NCBI RefSeq assembly: GCF_025628895.1
Contig: NZ_JAOTJC010000004.1
Coordinates: forward strand, 52,388-116,387
Length of the DNA: 64,000 bases
Source of the DNA: Alteromonas salexigens
GTDB lineage: Bacteria; Pseudomonadota; Gammaproteobacteria; Enterobacterales; Alteromonadaceae
Direction: 5' to 3'
The translations under genes and the position numbers were made by a program. Positions 1-10,286 of this stretch are shown here, in pieces (within the stretch, counting starts at the first letter, position 1; every line of letters begins with the position of its first letter). The notes under the pieces are model-generated. The model saw only the letters and a program-made list of their open reading frames with translations. It did not search any database and was not told the origin of the DNA.

Positions 1-175
1 GTGGGAACACTGAAAAAAGTGGAGAAGGTTAGCTTACAAACATAGGGGAAAATGGTGCCGACTGCCGGAATCGAACTGCCTGCTCTGCTATGTAGCTACT
101 GATTTATCAGTAGGTTGCAGTTCGTGGGAACACTGAAAAAAGTGGAGAAGGTTAGCTTACAAACATAGGGGAAAA

Positions 176-201
<26 letters not shown>
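1..201. repeat. Direct repeat pair carrying a tRNA-Thr 3' end
   Basis: Bases 1-78 and 124-201 appear identical and are offset by 123 bases. Each copy contains about 52 bases of tRNA downstream flank plus the last 26 bases of the tRNA-Thr gene (CCA end and most of the T arm), read on the minus strand. The copies diverge where the intact tRNA continues. The first copy begins at the window edge, so the repeat may extend further left. The simplest reading is tandem duplication of a tRNA unit followed by decay of one copy. Confidence 0.85.
53..113 (-). pseudogene. Degenerate tRNA-Thr remnant
   Basis: On the minus strand this stretch ends like the neighbouring tRNA-Thr: acceptor 3' strand, CCA and T arm, to base 53. 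An anticodon-arm-like palindrome at 96-113 has an almost absent loop, and no D arm or 5' acceptor strand is present. The stretch is also bounded by the inverted repeat CGAACTGC / GCAGTTCG. It cannot fold as a normal tRNA, so I call it a pseudo-tRNA created by the tandem duplication. Confidence 0.6.
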
Positions 202-251
<50 letters not shown>

Positions 252-301
252 ACACAAGAAACGCGCGATTACGGCCGTGTGCAGCTACGTAATCGCGGCG
301 T

Positions 302-329
302 ATTGTAGCCAGCGCGGCTGGCTTGTCAA
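302..329 (-). promoter_or_regulatory. Sigma-70 promoter for tRNA-Thr
   Basis: On the minus strand there is a perfect -35 TTGACA (329-324), a 16-base spacer and a -10 TACAAT (307-302), followed by a GC-rich discriminator (ACGCCGCG) typical of stringently controlled stable-RNA promoters. The start would fall near 295, about 45 bases before the tRNA. The spacer is largely an inverted repeat (GCCAGC CGC GCTGGC). The -35 begins 4 bases past the purK stop codon. Confidence 0.8.
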
Positions 330-332
330 GGA

Positions 333-1472
333 TTATACGCGTTGTAAACGCTTGGCTTCTTTCGCCAGCTTGGGAAACGCCTCTTCCGGTAGGGTCTGCG
401 CCAGCTCCGCCAGCTTGTTACCCAGCTCCTGATAACTGTCTGCGGTCACGTTGATGTGCCCCATCTTGCGTTTCCCGCGCACAGTTTTACCGTACCAGTG
501 CAAATGGCAGCCTGGTATGCTCAGCAGGTCCCGGGAGAAGCCGGTGCAACCAATTACATTTACCATGGCGCTGGGACCCAGTTCTACAGTATCCCCCAGT
601 GGTAAGCCACATACTGCCCGCAGGTGATTATCAAACTGACTGGTAATAGCGCCGGTAAGGGTCCAGTGCCCTGAATTGTGTACCCGGGGAGCCAGCTCAT
701 TCACGAGCAGTTTATCGCCGCACTGGAACAGTTCCACTGCCAGTACGCCGACATAGTCCATGCCTTCTGCCAGGGTCGTAAAAATTTGCTGAGCCTGCTC
801 AGTCAATTCATCGCTGATATCGGTAGCCGGCGCCACGGAAACGTGCAGCTGACCCTGATGATGCAGGTTTTCAGCCAGTGGATAGACTTTGATTTCACCC
901 GACTTACTGCGAATGCCAATAATGGACAGTTCCCGATCGAAGTCCAGCATCTGCTCCACCACCAGCGGCACGGCTGTGAGATCTAACGAACTCAACTGCG
1001 CTTTCAGCGCTTCCAGTGCGCTGGCATCGGTTAAACGCCATTGTCCGTAGCCGTCATAGCCATCACGGCTGGCTTTGATGATCAGACGTTCGCCCAAGGT
1101 AGCTACGCAGTCATCCAGTTGCGCCAGGTCGGTCACTACCTGGTGCGGGCAATTCGCCACTTTGAGAGTATCCAGCAAATGCTTTTCACGCACCCGGTCG
1201 GCGCCCACCAGGATGGTTTCAATACCGGGCATGAGCTTACCGCTTTTCGCCGCCTCCTCAAGCAGGTGCTCAGGCACATGCTCAAACTCTACGGTCAGGG
1301 CGTCGGCGGCCTCGATAGCCTGCATCAGCGACATATCCAGTGGTTGTTTGCTCACTGGATGAACGACGGTCTCTGACCCCACATCCACGGCCTGTACATC
1401 AATACCCAACGGCACACCGGCCAGGTACATCATTTGCGCCAGCTGTCCGGCGCCATACACCAGTACCTGCAT
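333..1472 (-). CDS. purK: N5-carboxyaminoimidazole ribonucleotide synthase PurK
   Basis: Cytosolic ATP-grasp enzyme of purine synthesis that makes N5-CAIR from AIR, bicarbonate and ATP; PurE then rearranges the product. The 379-residue protein has the family's normal length. The N-terminal GAGQLAQMM nucleotide-binding loop is at residues 7-15, EFEHVP near 62-67 and the ATP-grasp stretch KASRDGYDGYGQW near residue 135. NELAPRVHNSGHWT, the metal/ATP site, lies near residue 260. The start ATG overlaps the last base of the purE stop (TAATG at 1474-1470), so the two are translationally coupled in a purEK operon. The stop lies directly beside the tRNA-Thr promoter. Assignment is secure. Confidence 0.96.
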   Translation of the reverse strand: MQVLVYGAGQLAQMMYLAGVPLGIDVQAVDVGSETVVHPVSKQPLDMSLMQAIEAADALTVEFEHVPEHLLEEAAKSGKLMPGIETILVGADRVREKHLLDTLKVANCPHQVVTDLAQLDDCVATLGERLIIKASRDGYDGYGQWRLTDASALEALKAQLSSLDLTAVPLVVEQMLDFDRELSIIGIRSKSGEIKVYPLAENLHHQGQLHVSVAPATDISDELTEQAQQIFTTLAEGMDYVGVLAVELFQCGDKLLVNELAPRVHNSGHWTLTGAITSQFDNHLRAVCGLPLGDTVELGPSAMVNVIGCTGFSRDLLSIPGCHLHWYGKTVRGKRKMGHINVTADSYQELGNKLAELAQTLPEEAFPKLAKEAKRLQRV

Positions 1473-1960
1473 TAGTCCAGCTCCAGCTGGTCGTTGGCCA
1501 GCACGGTATCGGTTTGTTGCTGACGGAAAGCAATCACGGCGTCACGTACCTGCTCATCCTGTAATGCCACGACCTGGGCCGCTAATAACCCGGCGTTGGC
1601 AGCGCCGGCTTCACCGATTGCCAGGGTGCCCACGGCAACGCCTTTTGGCATTTGCACAATGGAGAGCAGCGAGTCCAGACCGTTCAGTGCCCGGGATTTG
1701 ACCGGACAACCGAATACAGGCAGGTGAGTATGTGCGGCGATCATGCCAGGCAAATGCGCAGCGCCGCCGGCGCCGGCGATGATGGCACTAAAGCCGTTTT
1801 CAGCAGCGCTCTCGGCAAATTCAACCAGCAAGTTGGGGGTGCGGTGAGCAGACACCACCCGAGCGTCAAATTCCACTCCCAATGCCTTCAGCATCTTGGC
1901 TGCCTCTTGCATGGTCGGCCAGTCAGAGGTAGATCCCATGACAATCGCAACTTTCGCCAT
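1472..1960 (-). CDS. purE: N5-carboxyaminoimidazole ribonucleotide mutase PurE
   Basis: Class I PurE, converting N5-CAIR to CAIR in purine synthesis. I chose the ATG at 1960, giving 162 residues, because GAGG lies 8 bases upstream and the protein then begins [14 protein letters not shown], as the family does. An in-frame ATG two codons earlier (1966) is the alternative; longer extensions are unlikely. Signature segments are GSTSDW near the N-terminus, SAHRTP with the catalytic His near residue 45, and [11 protein letters not shown] near residue 75. It is followed by purK with a one-base overlap. The 219-base gap to the divergent LysR gene must carry the promoter; I could not identify a convincing PurR operator there. 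Confidence 0.96.
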   Translation of the reverse strand: MAKVAIVMGSTSDWPTMQEAAKMLKALGVEFDARVVSAHRTPNLLVEFAESAAENGFSAIIAGAGGAAHLPGMIAAHTHLPVFGCPVKSRALNGLDSLLSIVQMPKGVAVGTLAIGEAGAANAGLLAAQVVALQDEQVRDAVIAFRQQQTDTVLANDQLELD

Positions 1961-2179
1961 CTGCATATCCTCAACGATTAATATGTTGTATCTCCGCCTG
2001 TCAGCAAGCCTGTGACCCGTTGCTGGCAGCGGTACTTTGGAAAGCCGGCGATTGTAGCGCAAAATCCGTGCAAAGCCTATAGTCTGGCCGTGGCTTACCC
2101 CGGCACTATGGCGCTGAACTTTTATTAAAATAAAACAGTACAAAATTGAATTTACTGGGGTAAATACTACAATTACGGC

Positions 2180-3088
2180 ATGAACACGATTACGTTTCGG
2201 CTGTTGGAAGTGTTCCAGCACGTGGTCGATGCCGGTTCGGTAACGGCGGCATCCAATGCGTTATCGCTGTCACAACCAACAGTGTCTTTGCAGCTGAAAA
2301 AGCTTAGCAAGATCGTTGGCATGCCACTGCTGGAGTATGTCCATGGCAAGGCAACGATGACCACGGCCGGCGAGGCGGTATACTGCTGTGCGCAGGAAGT
2401 GCTGTCTTCCCAGCGTAAGCTGAACAGTCAGGTTCATGCTATCCAGGGGTTGGAAGTTGGCACCTTAAAACTGGCAGTGGTCACCTCTGCCAAGTACATC
2501 ATCCCGCCTCTTTTAACACCGTATTGTCAGGCTCACCCCAATATTGATATCCATTTTACCGTGGGTAACCGCGATCGTATTGCGAACCGCTTGCGCCACA
2601 ATAAGGATGACTTGTATATTTTCAGTTATCCGCCGGCCAGTGATGAGCTGCAGTGCCTGCCCATCGCGCAGAACCGGCTACAGGTGATTGCGCCACCGGA
2701 TTATACCGGGCCGGAGCACTGTTCACTGGCGGCGTTGGCGTCTTGTAAGTTTTTATTAAGAGAAGCCGGTAGTGGCACCCGACGTGCCATCGAGGAGTAC
2801 TGTGTGAAACACGACATTGAACTGTCACGGACAATGATAGTGGAAAGCAATGAAGCTATTCGGCTGGCGGTGGCCTCCGGTCTCGGCTTAGCGATATTAT
2901 CTGAGCATACACTGGCCCACGGCCCTGATGAACAGGTGAAGGTACTCAACGTTAACGATTTTCCCTTGCGAAACCAATGGCAGGCTGTCACCGTAAAGTC
3001 TCGGCCCATGAGTCTGGCCACCAGGGCGTTTCTGGATCAACTCACGCCCGGTCCGGCCACTATCACAGGAGGTATGAATGTCCAATAA
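2180..3088 (+). CDS. LysR-family transcriptional regulator
   Basis: 302-residue LysR regulator. The N-terminal winged helix-turn-helix (residues about 5-63) includes the canonical segment [21 protein letters not shown] periplasmic-binding-like effector domain runs from about residue 90 to 290, with the typical [11 protein letters not shown] near residue 235. By eye the overall sequence is closer to the CbbR/CysB-like branch than to E. coli NhaR, so I give no symbol. Its last 11 bases overlap nhaA, and the strong nhaA ribosome site lies inside its 3' end, so it is co-transcribed with the antiporter. That arrangement makes nhaA an obvious candidate target, but this is inference from position only. 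Confidence 0.88.
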   Translation: MNTITFRLLEVFQHVVDAGSVTAASNALSLSQPTVSLQLKKLSKIVGMPLLEYVHGKATMTTAGEAVYCCAQEVLSSQRKLNSQVHAIQGLEVGTLKLAVVTSAKYIIPPLLTPYCQAHPNIDIHFTVGNRDRIANRLRHNKDDLYIFSYPPASDELQCLPIAQNRLQVIAPPDYTGPEHCSLAALASCKFLLREAGSGTRRAIEEYCVKHDIELSRTMIVESNEAIRLAVASGLGLAILSEHTLAHGPDEQVKVLNVNDFPLRNQWQAVTVKSRPMSLATRAFLDQLTPGPATITGGMNVQ

Positions 3089-4340
3089 CCAGGAAGAACA
3101 TCATGTTCTGGAAGAAGTAACTGATGTCGTAACCGACTTCCTGCGGCGTGAGGCCGCACCTGGCATATTATTGATGGCAGCCACTGTCCTGGCACTGATT
3201 GTCGCCAATTCGCCACTGGATAAATTTTACGATCAGCTGGTTGCCATTCCGGTCCAGATTTCCGCCGGTACCTGGGCGATTGATAAACCCTTACTGTTAT
3301 GGATAAACGATGGCCTGATGGCGGTGTTCTTCTTTCATGTGGGGCTGGAACTCAAACGGGAAGTTTGTGAAGGGGAACTGTCCAACCCGAAAGACATTAT
3401 CTTACCGGCCGGCGGTGCCGTTGGCGGGATGGCCATACCCGCGCTGATCTATGTTTTCATTAACTGGGGCAACCCTTTGGCGATGGCGGGCTGGGCAATA
3501 CCGGCGGCCACCGACATTGCGTTTGCGCTGGGGATCCTGGCCTTACTCGGTAGCCGTGTACCTGCCAGCCTGAAGGTATTTCTGGTAACGCTGGCAATTA
3601 TTGACGACATCGGCGCCATCGTGATCATTGCGCTGTTCTACACCAACAATATTACTGAAACCGCGTTAGTGATTGCAGCAGTGTGCCTGTTCATTTTATG
3701 GCGCATGAACCGTCGAAATGTGGTGGATATTCCGTCCTACGTGTTAGTAGGTATCGTCCTGTGGGTAGCGATGCTCAAGTCCGGGGTGCACGCCACCTTA
3801 GCCGGGGTGGTGCTGGCTGCGTTTATTCCTATGCGGGATCGCCGGGACAGCAGCTATTCGCCGGTCACACGCCTGGAACATGGGCTAAACCCTTCCGTCA
3901 GTTTTGTTATTTTACCGCTATTCGCCTTCGCTAACGCTGGCATCAGTTTTGGCAATATTAGTCCTGAGGGCATATTCCATCCGGTAACGTTTGGAATATT
4001 CCTGGGCCTGGTGGTGGGTAAACAAATTGGTGTATTTGGCTTCTGTTACCTGATACTCAAGCTTAAACTGGCCTCGCTGCCCCGAGACCTCAAATTGCGT
4101 CATATATACGGCTGTTCTTTGCTGTGTGGCGTCGGCTTTACCATGAGTTTGTTTATTGGTGGTCTGGCGTTTCAGGAAACCGGTATCAATCAGATATTTG
4201 ATGAACGGGTGGGGATCCTGGCCGGCTCACTGGTCTCGGCATTGCTGGGGTACGGGGTGCTTTACTGGGTAGGAAAACCACAGAAAACCATCCAGGAAGA
4301 ACAGGTGGAAACCGGTCCGGCGCCGGGCAGTAACGACTAA
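3078..4340 (+). CDS. nhaA: Na+/H+ antiporter NhaA
   Basis: Inner-membrane sodium/proton antiporter used for sodium and pH homeostasis, expected in a marine bacterium. The 420 residues contain about eleven or twelve hydrophobic segments. The paired aspartates of the transport site lie in LAIIDDIGAIVIIALF near residues 175-178. FFFHVGLELKRE and PAATDIAFALG are also family hallmarks. The C-terminal tail (EEEQVETGPAPGSND-like, acidic) is cytoplasmic. The start at 3078 follows GGAGG by 6 bases inside the end of the LysR gene. It converges with the hybrid kinase gene with no base between the two stop codons, leaving no room for an ordinary terminator. Confidence 0.96.
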   Translation: MSNNQEEHHVLEEVTDVVTDFLRREAAPGILLMAATVLALIVANSPLDKFYDQLVAIPVQISAGTWAIDKPLLLWINDGLMAVFFFHVGLELKREVCEGELSNPKDIILPAGGAVGGMAIPALIYVFINWGNPLAMAGWAIPAATDIAFALGILALLGSRVPASLKVFLVTLAIIDDIGAIVIIALFYTNNITETALVIAAVCLFILWRMNRRNVVDIPSYVLVGIVLWVAMLKSGVHATLAGVVLAAFIPMRDRRDSSYSPVTRLEHGLNPSVSFVILPLFAFANAGISFGNISPEGIFHPVTFGIFLGLVVGKQIGVFGFCYLILKLKLASLPRDLKLRHIYGCSLLCGVGFTMSLFIGGLAFQETGINQIFDERVGILAGSLVSALLGYGVLYWVGKPQKTIQEEQVETGPAPGSND

Positions 4341-7175
4341 CTACACATCGGTATTGCCATTAATAAAGCGGGCAATTGTATTGAATAACCGCACCTTGGT
4401 AACAGGTTTACTGAGGTGCGAGTTCATTCCGGCAGCCAGACACGCTTGCTGATCCTCGCTGAACGCGTTGGCGGTCAATGCAATAATCGGTACGCCGGCA
4501 CGTGTATCTCCGCGCTGACGGATGGCTTGCGCGGCGGCAAACCCATCCATCACCGGCATCTGACAATCCATCAGAATAACGTCGAAATGATTTCGTTCCA
4601 GCGCGTCCAGAGCCTGCTGGCCGTTACTGGTGCGCACGCAACGTACGTCTTCTGAGCGCAGCATATCCAGCACAATCTCGGCATTAATGTCATTGTCTTC
4701 CACCACCAGCACTGTCGTGCCCTCAGGTAACACCGAGTGCTTATCGGCGTCGCCGGACATAGTTAATTCAGCTTCTTTGCAAGGCAGCGTTACGGTAAAC
4801 GTGGTTCCCCTTCCTTCTTCGCTTTGCAGGTGCACGGCACCGTGCATTAACTCTACGAGCCCGCGGGTAATGGCCAGCCCGAGACCGGTACCGCCATATA
4901 ATCGGGTAGTAGAGGCGTCGGCCTGCTCAAAGTGACCAAACACCGCCTGTTGTTTGGTCTGAGGTATGCCAATACCGGTGTCTGTCACAGATATGCGCAG
5001 CACTTCACTTTCATAGGATGCTGTCAGGCTGATGCTGCCACTGTCGGTGAACTTGATAGCATTACTGAGTAAGTTATTGACTATCTGACTGATTTTGCCG
5101 CCATCGCTGACGATGCCAACAGGCAAACTGTCGTCCAGTTGCAACTCAAAGTGCAGCCCCTTACGAGTGGCCGATTGCCGGTGTAACTGGCAACAGGCTT
5201 CTATCACCGTGCGCGGCGACAATGTTTGCTGCTCCACAGTCATTTTGCCTGCTTCTATTTTCGACCAGTCGAGTATGCTGTTGAGGATCAGTAACAGGTT
5301 ATTCGCCGACTGGGCAATGACCCCGACCCGGTAGGCTACCGGCTGATCAAGTTGCTCACTCAGCAGGTTTTCACAGGTACCGATAATGCCGTTCATGGGG
5401 GTACGAATTTCATGGGACATGGTGGCGAGAAACTGGGTTTTGGCCACACTCGCATCTTCTGCGCTGCGCAGGGCGGCTTGGAGGGAGTGGGTTTTCTCTT
5501 CTATTCGCGCTTCCAGAGACTCGTTCAACACCCCTAGCTGGGTGTTCAGGCGCTGCTGCTCCTGACCGGCATCATCAAGCGCCTGAAAGGCCTGGTTAAG
5601 ACGCAGCTGCAGGCCCTTAAACTCTTCTTCCAGGGCAGCGATTTCACTCAGCTGCACGGCGTGCACTTTTTCTTGCGCTGCAGCCACAGGCTGTCCCGGA
5701 TGAAAGGCTGCAATGTCGCGAATAAGCCGCCTTAACGGCGTGTCCACCAGTTTCGCCACCATCGTGCCTACGGCCACACCGACCAGCGCCAGCAACATGA
5801 GTACGCCAAGGGCAATGAGCAAATAATTGCTGATTATTCCCTCAAAGCGGGCATAGTCATAATACAGACTGACTTTCCAGGGCACGCTCTCTATCTCAGC
5901 GCGCCGGGCGACCCACTCTTTGTTACTCACTATGACACGCTGCGCACACCCCTTACCGCAGGGCGCAGGATTGTGACGGCTTAGCAGGGCCAGGTTGAGC
6001 GCGCTGGCGGCGAACACCACATTCTGCTGCGAGTCTTCTATTAACAGGTAGAAGCCCGGCATATTCTGCTCATTGAAGTCGGCAAAAGCGTCCATAGATA
6101 AAGAGCCTTCTACTATTCCCACCGGCTTGCCGGTACTATCGAGGATAGGCGCGGACTGCGCGACAATTGGGTCGTTCCCAAACCCCTGCCCCATAAAGGC
6201 GTCAGACACAAAGGGCATGCCGGTAGCCATGGGCTGCTGAAAGTATCCTCGGCCTGACACATTCACCACACCCGCCTGGCGGGCCTTTTCGAGCAATTTC
6301 TGAGGATAAGCAAGCACAATTGCCCCGTTTTCCTCTGCAACTAAAAAGGTCAGATACTGAGGCTTGTTATTCGCCAGTGAGGCCAGCGCCTGTTGACTGA
6401 ATGGCCCTGCCAGCGGTTCACCTAACTGGTAGGCGGTGCTTAAATTCGCTGCTGTGGCAACAATGGCATCATGATGAGCCGAGAGAAAGGTGTCCAGTTG
6501 CTGGGACAGTACCAACGTACGCTGATCCATATATTGCGTGAGACGGCCCATTAACTGTGCCTGAAACGCACCCACATAAAAATAGATGACCAGGAGCAGG
6601 GTCATGAAGAAGGTGCCGGCAAAAAAATAGCTGAACAGCGTTTGAGTACGTATACCTGGCAGGCGCTCAGACGGCTCGTGAGGCAGGTATAAATGAAAGC
6701 CAATATAAAGAAAGTGGCCGAGCAGGAAGGCAAACGCCCCGCTCAACCAGGTCACCATAATAGCAGTGACCATTGTCACCGGCTGCCCCGGAAACTGCAG
6801 ATAATACTGTACCAGCAGCATGGGGATGAGTAACAGCGACCACAACCCCATGCCTGTGCGTAGCTGGCTGAAGACAGGCTTGCGGAAACAAAAAAGGGAG
6901 ACCAGGATGGGCAGACCAATTAGCCCCAGTACATCCAACAGCGGCGCAGCACGCCAAACCAATGGCAAGCTGATAATGACCAAAGCCGGCAACAAATAGC
7001 GCAAGCGTCCGGCCAGGGCAATGCACACCGCGGGGGCAAAGCCGAAGGCCACCAGCCCTTGCGACTCAAACCCGGCAGGCAGACTATTGAGTGCTGCGCC
7101 CAAGGCGGTCAGCAACAACAGCCACAGTACAGGCCGGATCCCGAATAGCCGGGGCGGGGTGGCAGACAAGGTCAT
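4341..7175 (-). CDS. Hybrid sensor histidine kinase with extracytoplasmic sensor and receiver domain
   Basis: 944-residue inner-membrane kinase. Residues 1-205 hold about six hydrophobic segments. A periplasmic Cache-like sensor follows to about residue 450, then another membrane helix, a HAMP-like region and a coiled coil (about 475-580). The phosphoacceptor His588 lies in [11 protein letters not shown]. The ATPase domain has its N box ([13 protein letters not shown]) and G boxes ([16 protein letters not shown]). The C-terminal receiver has Asp870 in [12 protein letters not shown] and Lys in LSKPV. No DNA-binding output and no His phosphotransfer domain are visible, so a separate Hpt/regulator must exist elsewhere. 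It starts 11 bases after the stop of the exported amidohydrolase, implying one transcript. The ligand is unknown. Confidence 0.92.
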   Translation of the reverse strand: MTLSATPPRLFGIRPVLWLLLLTALGAALNSLPAGFESQGLVAFGFAPAVCIALAGRLRYLLPALVIISLPLVWRAAPLLDVLGLIGLPILVSLFCFRKPVFSQLRTGMGLWSLLLIPMLLVQYYLQFPGQPVTMVTAIMVTWLSGAFAFLLGHFLYIGFHLYLPHEPSERLPGIRTQTLFSYFFAGTFFMTLLLVIYFYVGAFQAQLMGRLTQYMDQRTLVLSQQLDTFLSAHHDAIVATAANLSTAYQLGEPLAGPFSQQALASLANNKPQYLTFLVAEENGAIVLAYPQKLLEKARQAGVVNVSGRGYFQQPMATGMPFVSDAFMGQGFGNDPIVAQSAPILDSTGKPVGIVEGSLSMDAFADFNEQNMPGFYLLIEDSQQNVVFAASALNLALLSRHNPAPCGKGCAQRVIVSNKEWVARRAEIESVPWKVSLYYDYARFEGIISNYLLIALGVLMLLALVGVAVGTMVAKLVDTPLRRLIRDIAAFHPGQPVAAAQEKVHAVQLSEIAALEEEFKGLQLRLNQAFQALDDAGQEQQRLNTQLGVLNESLEARIEEKTHSLQAALRSAEDASVAKTQFLATMSHEIRTPMNGIIGTCENLLSEQLDQPVAYRVGVIAQSANNLLLILNSILDWSKIEAGKMTVEQQTLSPRTVIEACCQLHRQSATRKGLHFELQLDDSLPVGIVSDGGKISQIVNNLLSNAIKFTDSGSISLTASYESEVLRISVTDTGIGIPQTKQQAVFGHFEQADASTTRLYGGTGLGLAITRGLVELMHGAVHLQSEEGRGTTFTVTLPCKEAELTMSGDADKHSVLPEGTTVLVVEDNDINAEIVLDMLRSEDVRCVRTSNGQQALDALERNHFDVILMDCQMPVMDGFAAAQAIRQRGDTRAGVPIIALTANAFSEDQQACLAAGMNSHLSKPVTKVRLFNTIARFINGNTDV

Positions 7176-7186
7176 GGTATTTCTGC

Positions 7187-8479
7187 TTAACGATTTTGCT
7201 GCATATAATCCAGTGTCAGATTAGTCAGTAACTTCACGCCAAGTTTCATACCTGCATCATCGACATAAAATTCAGGGGTGTGGTGAGCCGGAGACTCTTC
7301 TTCCGGCACATCCACAGGTTTGCCGCCTACCCACATGTACAGACCGGGGATTTTCTCCTGATAGAATGAGAAGTCTTCCGCGCCAGTGACCGGTTTAGCC
7401 AAAATGGTGTTCTTTTCACCGGCGGTGCGTTTTAACGTGGGTAACATGGCTGCAGTCAGCTCAGGATCGTTATAGGTAATAGGGTAATAATAATCCAGTG
7501 GCAGGGTCAGTTCTGCCTCGGCGCCCATGCTCTCAGCAATGCCTTTGACTTTTCTGGGCAGCGACTCGTAAATATGTTCACGGGCTTCTTTACTGAGGGT
7601 ACGAATGGTGCCCACCATCTCAACTTCCTCAGGGATGATGTTCGAACGGTTGCCACCATGAATAGAACCCACGGAGACCACCGCCGCACTGTCGATAAGT
7701 TTTATTTCACGGCTTACTATGGTTTGCAGACCCATGACAATCTGCGCCGCGGTAACGACCGGATCCACGCTCTTCCAGGGGTATGCGCCGTGAGCCTGTT
7801 TGCCTTTCACGACAATTTTGAACGGGTCGACCGCGGCCATCGTGCCGCCGGGGTTATAACTCACCGTGCCGACATCAGAATTGGCACTGATATGTAATCC
7901 GAAAATCACATCCACATCGGGATTTTTCAGCACGCCTTCTTTTACCATGACTTCAGCACCGCCTTTCTCACCGGCTGGGGCGCCTTCTTCGGCAGGCTGA
8001 AAAATAAACTTCACTTTACCGTTCAGCTCGGATTTCATGTCGGTCAGAATTTTTGCCGCGCCCATCAGCATGGCCATGTGCGTATCATGCCCACAGGCAT
8101 GCATCACCGGGACGGTCTGGCCATTGAATTCGCCGGTCTGCGTCGACTTATAGGGCAAATCGTTTTGTTCTTTGACTGGCAAGCCATCCATGTCAGCTCG
8201 CAGCGCGACGGTTGGACCTGGTTTGCCACTATCCAAAATCGCCACCACGCCGGTTTTCGCTACGCCCGTAGTTACTTCCAGTCCGAGTCCACGGAGGTGT
8301 TCAGCGACATACTTGGCAGTATCGTATTCACGGTTGGAGAGCTCGGGGAATTCATGCAGGTGGTGGCGCCATTCAATCACGTCATTTTCCACCGCATCGG
8401 CCATTTCATCGACCCTGGTCTGAGCGGCAGAAAGCGTGGTCCATAAGCCAAGCGCGGCACAGGCGAGCATTCGATACAT
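7187..8479 (-). CDS. Exported M20-family amidohydrolase (M20D, hippurate/amino-acid conjugate hydrolase type)
   Basis: 430-residue zinc amidohydrolase with an N-terminal signal peptide (cleavage after about SAAQT, residue 22), so it should act in the periplasm or outside. Metal-site motifs visible are HACGHDTHMAMLMG near residue 128, PAEEG near 162, and GAEDFSFY near 367. The dimerisation domain lies between about 210 and 320. The family hydrolyses N-acyl or aromatic amino-acid conjugates; the natural substrate here cannot be told from sequence. It is the first gene of a two-gene unit with the hybrid kinase. The 253-base region upstream contains the rho terminator and must contain its promoter. 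Confidence 0.9.
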   Translation of the reverse strand: MYRMLACAALGLWTTLSAAQTRVDEMADAVENDVIEWRHHLHEFPELSNREYDTAKYVAEHLRGLGLEVTTGVAKTGVVAILDSGKPGPTVALRADMDGLPVKEQNDLPYKSTQTGEFNGQTVPVMHACGHDTHMAMLMGAAKILTDMKSELNGKVKFIFQPAEEGAPAGEKGGAEVMVKEGVLKNPDVDVIFGLHISANSDVGTVSYNPGGTMAAVDPFKIVVKGKQAHGAYPWKSVDPVVTAAQIVMGLQTIVSREIKLIDSAAVVSVGSIHGGNRSNIIPEEVEMVGTIRTLSKEAREHIYESLPRKVKGIAESMGAEAELTLPLDYYYPITYNDPELTAAMLPTLKRTAGEKNTILAKPVTGAEDFSFYQEKIPGLYMWVGGKPVDVPEEESPAHHTPEFYVDDAGMKLGVKLLTNLTLDYMQQNR

Positions 8480-8682
8480 AGTTCATCCTTTCAAAACTGC
8501 AGGCTGGCACACGACACATTTTGCGTAGCGCCAGGTCATTGGAGGTCGCGCCGGAATTGGCACGGTCAGACTTTTACCCTAGCCTAATCCCGGGTGATTG
8601 AAAAGTGGCTTTGCGAGGCGGGTACCGGTTTTGTCGCGCGCGAACTAAACCAGTCACTGTCGGTAGCCTCATCGCAGATACA

Positions 8683-8709
8683 AAAAAACGCGCCAAAAGC
8701 GCGTTTTTT
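8683..8709 (-). terminator. Rho-independent terminator after rho
   Basis: An 11-base perfect stem (AAAAAACGCGC / GCGCGTTTTTT) with a 5-base loop lies 24 bases past the rho stop codon. Because the stem ends in A and T tracts on both sides it can act in both directions. It separates rho from the downstream amidohydrolase gene, which must have its own promoter in 8480-8682. Confidence 0.85.
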
Positions 8710-8732
8710 ATGTCTGTTACCATAACCGGTGG

Positions 8733-9998
8733 CTAGCTTTTCTGACGCTTCATGGCGTCGAAGAATTCGTCATTCGTTTTGGTCATAGACAGCTTGTTGA
8801 TGAGGAACTCTATGGCGTCAATTTCTGACATCTCATGCACAATTTTGCGCAGGATCCACATCTTCTGGAGCTCTTCCTGATTAGTCAGCAGTTCTTCACG
8901 GCGAGTCCCTGAGCGATTGAAGTCGATAGCCGGGAATACACGTTTTTCTGCGATCTTACGATGCAGGTGTAATTCCATGTTACCGGTGCCCTTGAACTCT
9001 TCGTAAATGACTTCGTCCATTTTCGAGCCGGTATCAACCAGTGCCGTGGCGATGATGGTCAGGCTGCCGCCTTCTTCAACATTTCGCGCCGCACCGAAGA
9101 AACGCTTAGGCTTGTGCAGGGCGTTGGCATCCACACCACCGGTAAGTACCTTACCTGACGACGGGATAACCGTATTATAGGCACGGGCCAGACGGGTGAT
9201 AGAATCCAGCAGGATAACCACGTCTTTCTTGTGTTCAACCAGGCGCTTGGCTTTTTCAATTACCATTTCAGCGACCTGCACGTGACGGCTGGCAGGCTCG
9301 TCGAACGTGGACGCAACTACTTCACCTTGCACCAGACGGTGCATTTCGGTCACTTCTTCCGGTCGCTCGTCAATCAACAACACCATCAGTTCACACTCCG
9401 GGTGGTTGGCTGCAATTGACTGGGCAATGTTTTGCAGCAACAGCGTTTTACCCGCTTTCGGCGGTGCCACGATGAGGCCACGCTGTCCACGGCCGATTGG
9501 CGAGGCCAAATCAAGTACGCGAGCAGTGATGTCTTCGGTAGAGCCATTGCCCCGCTCCATCCGCAAACGAGACTGTGCATGTAGCGGTGTCAGGTTTTCG
9601 AACAGGATTTTGTTACGGGAGTTTTCCGGCTTATCGAAGTTTACTTCGCGGATTTTCAGCAATGCGAAATAGCGCTCACTGTCTTTCGGCGGGCGGATCT
9701 TGCCGGCAATGGTATCACCGGTGCGCAAGTTGAAACGTCGGATTTGGCTGGGCGAGACGTAAATATCGTCAGGGCCGGCCAGATAAGACGAGTCAGCTGA
9801 GCGAAGAAAGCCAAAACCATCCTGAAGGATCTCCAGTACCCCGTCTCCGAAAATATCTTCACCGCTTTTAGCGTGAGCTTTCAGAATCGAGAAAATGATG
9901 TCTTGTTTTCTGGCTCGCGCCATGTTTTCCAGGCCCATTTCCTCGGCCAGGTTGACCAATTCACTGATTGGTTTGTTCTTGAGTTCGGTTAAATTCAT
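8733..9998 (-). CDS. rho: Transcription termination factor Rho
   Basis: Hexameric RNA-dependent ATPase that terminates transcription. From the ATG at 9998 the protein is 421 residues and begins [15 protein letters not shown], matching the E. coli start. A GTG 16 codons upstream (10046) would add an extension that I reject. The N-terminal Rho domain and cold-shock RNA-binding fold ([22 protein letters not shown] near residues 60-80) are present. The Walker A is PPKAGKT near 180, the Walker B region [11 protein letters not shown] near 265 and the Q/R-loop region [21 protein letters not shown]. It is highly conserved with no oddity. The 240-base leader (9999-10234) probably carries the promoter and the usual autoregulatory leader. 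Confidence 0.97.
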   Translation of the reverse strand: MNLTELKNKPISELVNLAEEMGLENMARARKQDIIFSILKAHAKSGEDIFGDGVLEILQDGFGFLRSADSSYLAGPDDIYVSPSQIRRFNLRTGDTIAGKIRPPKDSERYFALLKIREVNFDKPENSRNKILFENLTPLHAQSRLRMERGNGSTEDITARVLDLASPIGRGQRGLIVAPPKAGKTLLLQNIAQSIAANHPECELMVLLIDERPEEVTEMHRLVQGEVVASTFDEPASRHVQVAEMVIEKAKRLVEHKKDVVILLDSITRLARAYNTVIPSSGKVLTGGVDANALHKPKRFFGAARNVEEGGSLTIIATALVDTGSKMDEVIYEEFKGTGNMELHLHRKIAEKRVFPAIDFNRSGTRREELLTNQEELQKMWILRKIVHEMSEIDAIEFLINKLSMTKTNDEFFDAMKRQKS

Positions 9999-10234
9999 AC
10001 TGGTGGGTCTTTGTGCTTGAACTTCGCTTACAGGACTATTAGTCACGACGTTGTCATTAGAATAGAGTTAAAATATGCCCGGATGTGGGCTAAGCAGAAC
10101 GCTGCTCAGATGAGAGCTACCAGAACGTTAGCACCATAACCCAGTCTCGTCCAGCCTTTTAAGTCAATATGTTAAAAAAACTTAAATGTGACAGCCAACG
10201 CTGTCGCCGGGGGCTTTTTCCGTTGTACGGATAT

Positions 10235-10272
10235 AAAAAAACCCGGTTCACCTAGTGTCACCGGGTTTTTTT
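10235..10272 (-). terminator. Rho-independent terminator after trxA
   Basis: A 13-base perfect stem (AAAAAAACCCGGT / ACCGGGTTTTTTT) flanks a 12-base loop, 14 bases past the trxA stop codon. It ends the trxA transcript ahead of the rho leader. Confidence 0.9.
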
Positions 10273-10286
10273 GAAGAACGCCTGAA

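Noticed and set aside
1961..2179. PurR operator upstream of purE
   Set aside because: GCGCAAAATCCGTGCA has some similarity to the operator but lacks the central CGTTTG-type palindrome.
9999..10046. Longer Rho starting at a GTG (16 extra residues)
   Set aside because: The extension has no resemblance to Rho, while MNLTELKN at 9998 matches the E. coli N-terminus. The GTG lacks a ribosome site.
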